Of a stretch of 64,000 nt of DNA, positions 60,886 to 64,000 are shown in pieces. Source of the DNA: Hyphomicrobium sp. D-2. GTDB taxonomy: Bacteria > Pseudomonadota > Alphaproteobacteria > Rhizobiales > Hyphomicrobiaceae. The stretch spans positions 312,501-376,500 of the forward strand of contig NZ_JARXLA010000008.1 in NCBI RefSeq assembly GCF_029872155.1. The letters run 5' to 3'. Below the pieces are notes generated by a model that saw only the letters and a program-made list of their open reading frames with translations, was not told the DNA's origin and made no database searches. A program made the position numbers and the translations under genes. Every line of letters begins with the position of its first letter. Position 1 is the first letter of the stretch.

Positions 60886-61902
60886 ATGGCGAATGCCGTC
60901 ATCGTCGGCGGAACCGGCCAGATCGGTTTCGCAGTCGCGCAACGCTTGGTCGAGGCAGGCTGGAACGTAACGCTCACCAGCCGTCACCCGGCTCCGCTCC
61001 TTCCGGTAGAATTCCGGCACTCCGTTGCAGATGGCACGGATGCAGTCGCGCTAAGTGCCATTGTTGGAACGGACACCGATCTACTGCTTTCCTGCGTGGC
61101 CTACGGTGCCGACGACTCCCAGCGCCTTGCTGGCATCAGCTCCGCGGTTGGGCGAATCGCAGTTGTCTCCACCGCCAGCGTCTATTGCGATACGGCCGGC
61201 AGATATCTCGACACCGCCGCTTCGACCGGTGCACCACGATTTTCAGGTTTGCTGACGGAACAGACTCCGACCGTCGATCCGGATTCAAACACCTATTCAT
61301 CCAACAAAATTGCGATGGAGCGGGCACTGTTGCAGCAGGCTTGCTGCCCGGTCACCATACTGCGTCCCGGCGCAATCCATGGCCCGCACAGCAAACTGGC
61401 GCGCGAATGGTGGTTCGTGAAGCGCCTGCTGGATGGTCGACAATCCATCCCGCTGGCCTATCGCGGCGCCAGCCAGTTGCAAACGACCTCCACAGCCGCC
61501 ATCGCCAACGCCGTCATTCAGGCCGCAAACGGCCAGCTCCCGCCAATCGTCAACGTCGCGGATGCCGATTGCCCGACAGTAACTGACATCGCGCAAACCA
61601 TCATGCGCCTGATGGGGATGCAGGCCGAACTGATCGCGCTGCCGGATGAGCCCAACTACCCACCGCAATTCGGCGCGACGCCGTGGTCCATTCCACATCC
61701 GATGGTGTGTTCAACTATTATCGACAGTGCCGAACTCTATGCTCGCGCCGTCGAGCCAGCCATCCGCTGGCTGCTAGATACGGTCGATAACGGCAACTGG
61801 CGCGAGCGCCTGCCGGTTCTGGCGTCATTGCCTCCGGACCAGTTCGACTATGCAGCCGATGACCGTGCCTGCGCGCTGCCGGGCGCCACGCGCATCGCAT
61901 AA
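60886..61902 (+). CDS. NAD(P)-dependent epimerase/dehydratase family protein
   Basis: An extended SDR-like protein of 338 residues. VIVGGTGQIGFAVAQRLVEA binds the cofactor. NTYSSNKIAME contains the YxxxK pair, and VTILRPGAIHGPHSKLAREW is the typical downstream strand and loop. The substrate is unknown. It follows thpR by 48 nt. Its stop codon lies within the minus-strand terminator of rho. Confidence 0.85.
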   Translation: MANAVIVGGTGQIGFAVAQRLVEAGWNVTLTSRHPAPLLPVEFRHSVADGTDAVALSAIVGTDTDLLLSCVAYGADDSQRLAGISSAVGRIAVVSTASVYCDTAGRYLDTAASTGAPRFSGLLTEQTPTVDPDSNTYSSNKIAMERALLQQACCPVTILRPGAIHGPHSKLAREWWFVKRLLDGRQSIPLAYRGASQLQTTSTAAIANAVIQAANGQLPPIVNVADADCPTVTDIAQTIMRLMGMQAELIALPDEPNYPPQFGATPWSIPHPMVCSTIIDSAELYARAVEPAIRWLLDTVDNGNWRERLPVLASLPPDQFDYAADDRACALPGATRIA

Positions 61903-61936
61903 AAAAGAGCTGCGACAGCACCAGCCATCGCAGCTC
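61901..61936 (-). terminator. Intrinsic terminator downstream of rho
   Basis: GAGCTGCGA and TCGCAGCTC (61907-61915 and 61928-61936) form a perfect 9-bp stem; on the minus strand it is followed at once by TTTTTT. It overlaps the stop codon of the convergent epimerase gene and lies 70 nt after the rho stop. Confidence 0.9.
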
Positions 61937-62005
61937 CAAATATCGTCCGAAACGTCAATCATCGGTCCAAACGAAAGCCTGGAGCCGCATCGCGCATTCG
62001 CGCGA

Positions 62006-63268
62006 TTAGGTATTCATCGACGAGAAGAACTCGCCGTTGGTCTTGGTCGACTTCAGCTTGTCGATAAGGAATTCGATGCCGTCCATCGTGCCCATCGGAT
62101 TGAGGATACGGCGCAGCACGTAGACCTTCTTGAGCTGATCCTTCGGAACCAGCAGGTCTTCCTTGCGCGTGCCGGAGCGGGCAACGTCGATGGCCGGGAA
62201 CACGCGCTTGTCCGAAACCTTGCGGTCCAGGATGATTTCCGAGTTACCGGTGCCCTTGAACTCTTCGAAGATCACTTCGTCCATGCGCGAGCCGGTATCG
62301 ACCAGCGCGGTGGCGATGATCGTCAGCGAACCGCCTTCTTCGATATTGCGGGCCGCACCGAAGAAGCGCTTCGGGCGCTGCAGCGCGTTGGAATCAACGC
62401 CGCCGGTCAGCACCTTGCCGGAGGACGGAACAACCGTGTTGTAGGCGCGGCCGAGACGGGTGATCGAGTCCAGCAGAATGACCACGTCACGCTTGTGCTC
62501 GACGAGACGCTTGGCCTTCTCGATCACCATTTCCGAAACCTGCACGTGGCGGGACGGCGGCTCGTCGAAGGTCGACGAAATCACTTCGCCCTTCACCGAA
62601 CGCTGCATGTCCGTCACTTCCTCCGGGCGCTCGTCGATGAGCAGCACGATGAGGTAGCACTCGGGGTGATTATGCGTAATCGAGTGGGCAATGTTCTGCA
62701 GCAGCACCGTTTTACCGGTACGCGGCGGGGCGACGATCAGGGCGCGCTGGCCTTTGCCGAGCGGCGCCACGATATCGATCACTCGCGGCGACAGATCCCT
62801 TACGGTCGGATCTTCAGTTTCCAGCTTCAGCCACTGGGTGGGATATAGTGGCGTGAGGTTGTCGAAGTGGATCTTGTGCTTGGTCGCTTCCGGCTCTTCG
62901 AAGTTGATCTTATTGACCTTCAGCAGCGCGAAGTAGCGCTCGCCATCCTTCGGAGACCGGATCTGGCCCTCGACCGTATCGCCCGTGCGCAGCGCAAAGC
63001 GTCGGATCTGTGAGGGCGACACATATATATCGTCAGGCCCCGGCAGATAGTTCGCCTCGGGCGAACGCAGGAAGCCGAAACCGTCCTGAAGAACTTCAAC
63101 CACACCGGTGCCGGTGATTTCGATATCTTTGGCCGCGAGCTGCTTAAGGGTCGCAAACATCAGCTCCTGCTTGCGCAGGGTCGACGCATTTTCAACGCCG
63201 TTTTCTTCGGCAAAGCTCAGCAGCTCGGTCGGAGACTTGAGCTTCAGGTCTTCGAGCTTCATTTCCAT
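62006..63268 (-). CDS. rho: Transcription termination factor Rho
   Basis: Hexameric RNA-dependent helicase that ends transcription. It has 420 residues. The N-terminal RNA-binding domain includes [20 protein letters not shown] and [20 protein letters not shown]. Walker A is [19 protein letters not shown], Walker [17 protein letters not shown], and the Q/R loops [20 protein letters not shown] follow. GGAG lies 9 nt before the ATG; an ATG two codons later is an alternative. hemJ and hemE lie upstream on the same strand. Confidence 0.97.
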   Translation of the reverse strand: MEMKLEDLKLKSPTELLSFAEENGVENASTLRKQELMFATLKQLAAKDIEITGTGVVEVLQDGFGFLRSPEANYLPGPDDIYVSPSQIRRFALRTGDTVEGQIRSPKDGERYFALLKVNKINFEEPEATKHKIHFDNLTPLYPTQWLKLETEDPTVRDLSPRVIDIVAPLGKGQRALIVAPPRTGKTVLLQNIAHSITHNHPECYLIVLLIDERPEEVTDMQRSVKGEVISSTFDEPPSRHVQVSEMVIEKAKRLVEHKRDVVILLDSITRLGRAYNTVVPSSGKVLTGGVDSNALQRPKRFFGAARNIEEGGSLTIIATALVDTGSRMDEVIFEEFKGTGNSEIILDRKVSDKRVFPAIDVARSGTRKEDLLVPKDQLKKVYVLRRILNPMGTMDGIEFLIDKLKSTKTNGEFFSSMNT

Positions 63269-63507
63269 TTGGTATGGCTCCGGGGGCCACGGCTGTTGGG
63301 GCGGGAATTGATCAATGAGAAGGTTAGCCGGGCCGGAAAACTGGGGAATTTATTAGATTGTGGCCAGCGCCACTGGCGGTCGGCCATGCCCTTGGATGAG
63401 CATTGGCGACCAACTCATAAGCCTGAGCGGCCCCGAGTCGATGCGGATTTCATGCAAGTTATATCAGAGAGAAAAGCAAGAGAAAAGCGTCTGTGACAAG
63501 ATTTCGG

Positions 63508-63927
63508 TCAGAACGGTTTCAGAACCACCAGCAGAACGATCGCTATAAGGAAGAGCGTCGGCACCTCGTTGGCAATCCGGTAGAAGCGCGCCGGATGGGT
63601 ATTATTGTCGGCCGCGAACTCCCGCCGCCAGCGGCTTAACGCCCCCTGATATCCCGAAAGCAGAAACACCAGCAGCAGCTTTATGTGCAGCCAGGGCTCG
63701 GCGAAAGCCCCCATAGTATATGCTAGCAAGGGGCCCGTGATCCACACCACCAGCATCGCCGGGGTCATGATGGCGGTCAGCAGCCGATATTCCATCACCT
63801 TGAAGGTTTCAGAAAGCTGCGAGCCGACCGGCGCATCGGCATGATAAACGAACAACCTCGGCAGATAGAAAAGCCCCGCGAACCAGGCGATCACAGCCAT
63901 GATGTGCAGGGCTTTCAGCCACAGCAT
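63508..63927 (-). CDS. hemJ: Protoporphyrinogen oxidase HemJ
   Basis: A 139-residue integral membrane protein of the HemJ (UPF0093) family, which oxidises protoporphyrinogen IX to protoporphyrin IX in heme synthesis. The start LKALHIMAVIAWFAGLFYLP holds the conserved His, LFVYHADAP and MEYRLLTAIMTPAMLVVWIT follow, and KLLLVFLLSGYQGALSRWRR contains the conserved Lys/Arg region. Four hydrophobic helices are visible. It is 2 nt from the hemE stop, consistent with co-transcription for heme formation. Confidence 0.93.
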   Translation of the reverse strand: MLWLKALHIMAVIAWFAGLFYLPRLFVYHADAPVGSQLSETFKVMEYRLLTAIMTPAMLVVWITGPLLAYTMGAFAEPWLHIKLLLVFLLSGYQGALSRWRREFAADNNTHPARFYRIANEVPTLFLIAIVLLVVLKPF

Positions 63928-63929
63928 CG

Positions 63930-64000
63930 TCAGGTGCCCCCGCGAACCAGCTCAACCAGCCGCGCCACATGCTCAGGCGGCGTCTGCGGAACAATCCCGT
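63930..64000 (-). CDS. hemE: Uroporphyrinogen decarboxylase, C-terminal end only
   Basis: Only the last 22 codons are in the window, ending at the TGA at 63930-63932. They read GIVPQTPPEHVARLVELVRG followed by GT, the usual C-terminus of HemE (GI-PQTP-E-V). The gene continues past the right edge. HemE makes coproporphyrinogen III in heme synthesis, and here directly precedes hemJ. In Caulobacter and Sinorhizobium the chromosomal origin lies next to hemE. Confidence 0.85.
   Translation of the reverse strand, partial: GIVPQTPPEHVARLVELVRGGT

Noticed and set aside
63269-63507. Possible origin or DnaA-box region upstream of rho
   Set aside because: No DnaA-box-like nonamer or AT-rich unwinding element seen; it is more simply the rho promoter region.

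Overview
The window reads as chromosomal core DNA of a GC-rich alphaproteobacterium of the order Hyphomicrobiales (Rhizobiales). The evidence is gene order: a minus-strand atp operon (atpH-atpA-atpG-atpD), priA, xerC, a malate-to-2-oxoglutarate dehydrogenase supercluster (mdh-sucC-sucD-sucA-sucB-lpd), zapE, sdhCDA beside a MaoC/HpcH pair, ccmABCD-ccmG divergent from acnA, a tesA/ABC-export pair, and rho-hemJ-hemE at the right edge. A lone pqqA and the ethylmalonyl-CoA-type pair hint at a C1- or C2-using relative such as the Hyphomicrobiaceae, but the genus cannot be fixed from this sequence. I see no rRNA, tRNA, insertion sequence, prophage or CRISPR array.

Layout. 1-4.9 kb: F1 ATP synthase genes, with an Ohr-type peroxidase gene inserted between atpG and atpD. 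5-14 kb: a small His/Gly-rich secreted protein, an ABC-like ATPase, priA, an in-frame CbpA-CbpM fusion, xerC, a TraB/GumN-like protein and a GIY-YIG-like protein. 13.7-23.4 kb: the TCA supercluster with a VOC-fold gene between sucB and lpd. 23.6-28.2 kb: a secreted matrixin-like protease, zapE, an acetyltransferase, a histone H1-like Lys/Ala repeat protein with a strong terminator, and about 650 bp of gene-free palindromic DNA.

28.2-38.2 kb: the succinate dehydrogenase genes, split in two. sdhB stands alone, and sdhCDA lies about 6.5 kb away. Between them is an accessory block: a membrane-anchored unknown, a Nudix hydrolase, three small secreted Cys-containing proteins, an exported Ntn amidase, a solitary pqqA peptide gene with its own terminator, an SDR and a VOC protein. 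38.3-44.4 kb: a palindromic intergenic repeat, mesaconyl-CoA-hydratase-like and malyl-CoA-lyase/thioesterase-like genes, a pyridoxal kinase, and a SulP anion transporter divergent from a beta-carbonic anhydrase. 44.5-50.6 kb: cytochrome c maturation genes and aconitase. 50.9-56 kb: a DUF1223 protein, an M3 oligopeptidase with a histone-like N-terminal extension, a DUF2794 protein and a Bax-inhibitor-1 protein. 56-64 kb: a YbbA/YbbP-type ABC system, a TesA-like esterase, ThpR, an epimerase, rho, hemJ and the 3' end of hemE.

Much of the window serves respiration: TCA enzymes (mdh, suc, lpd, sdh, acnA), ATP synthase, c-type cytochrome assembly and heme synthesis. The most unusual points are the CbpA-CbpM fusion that keeps an internal ribosome-binding site, the orphan pqqA inside the block that splits the sdh genes, the ohr gene inside the atp operon, a secreted protein built from a duplicated Trp/Cys module, and a minus-strand terminator with no obvious gene near 54.2 kb.
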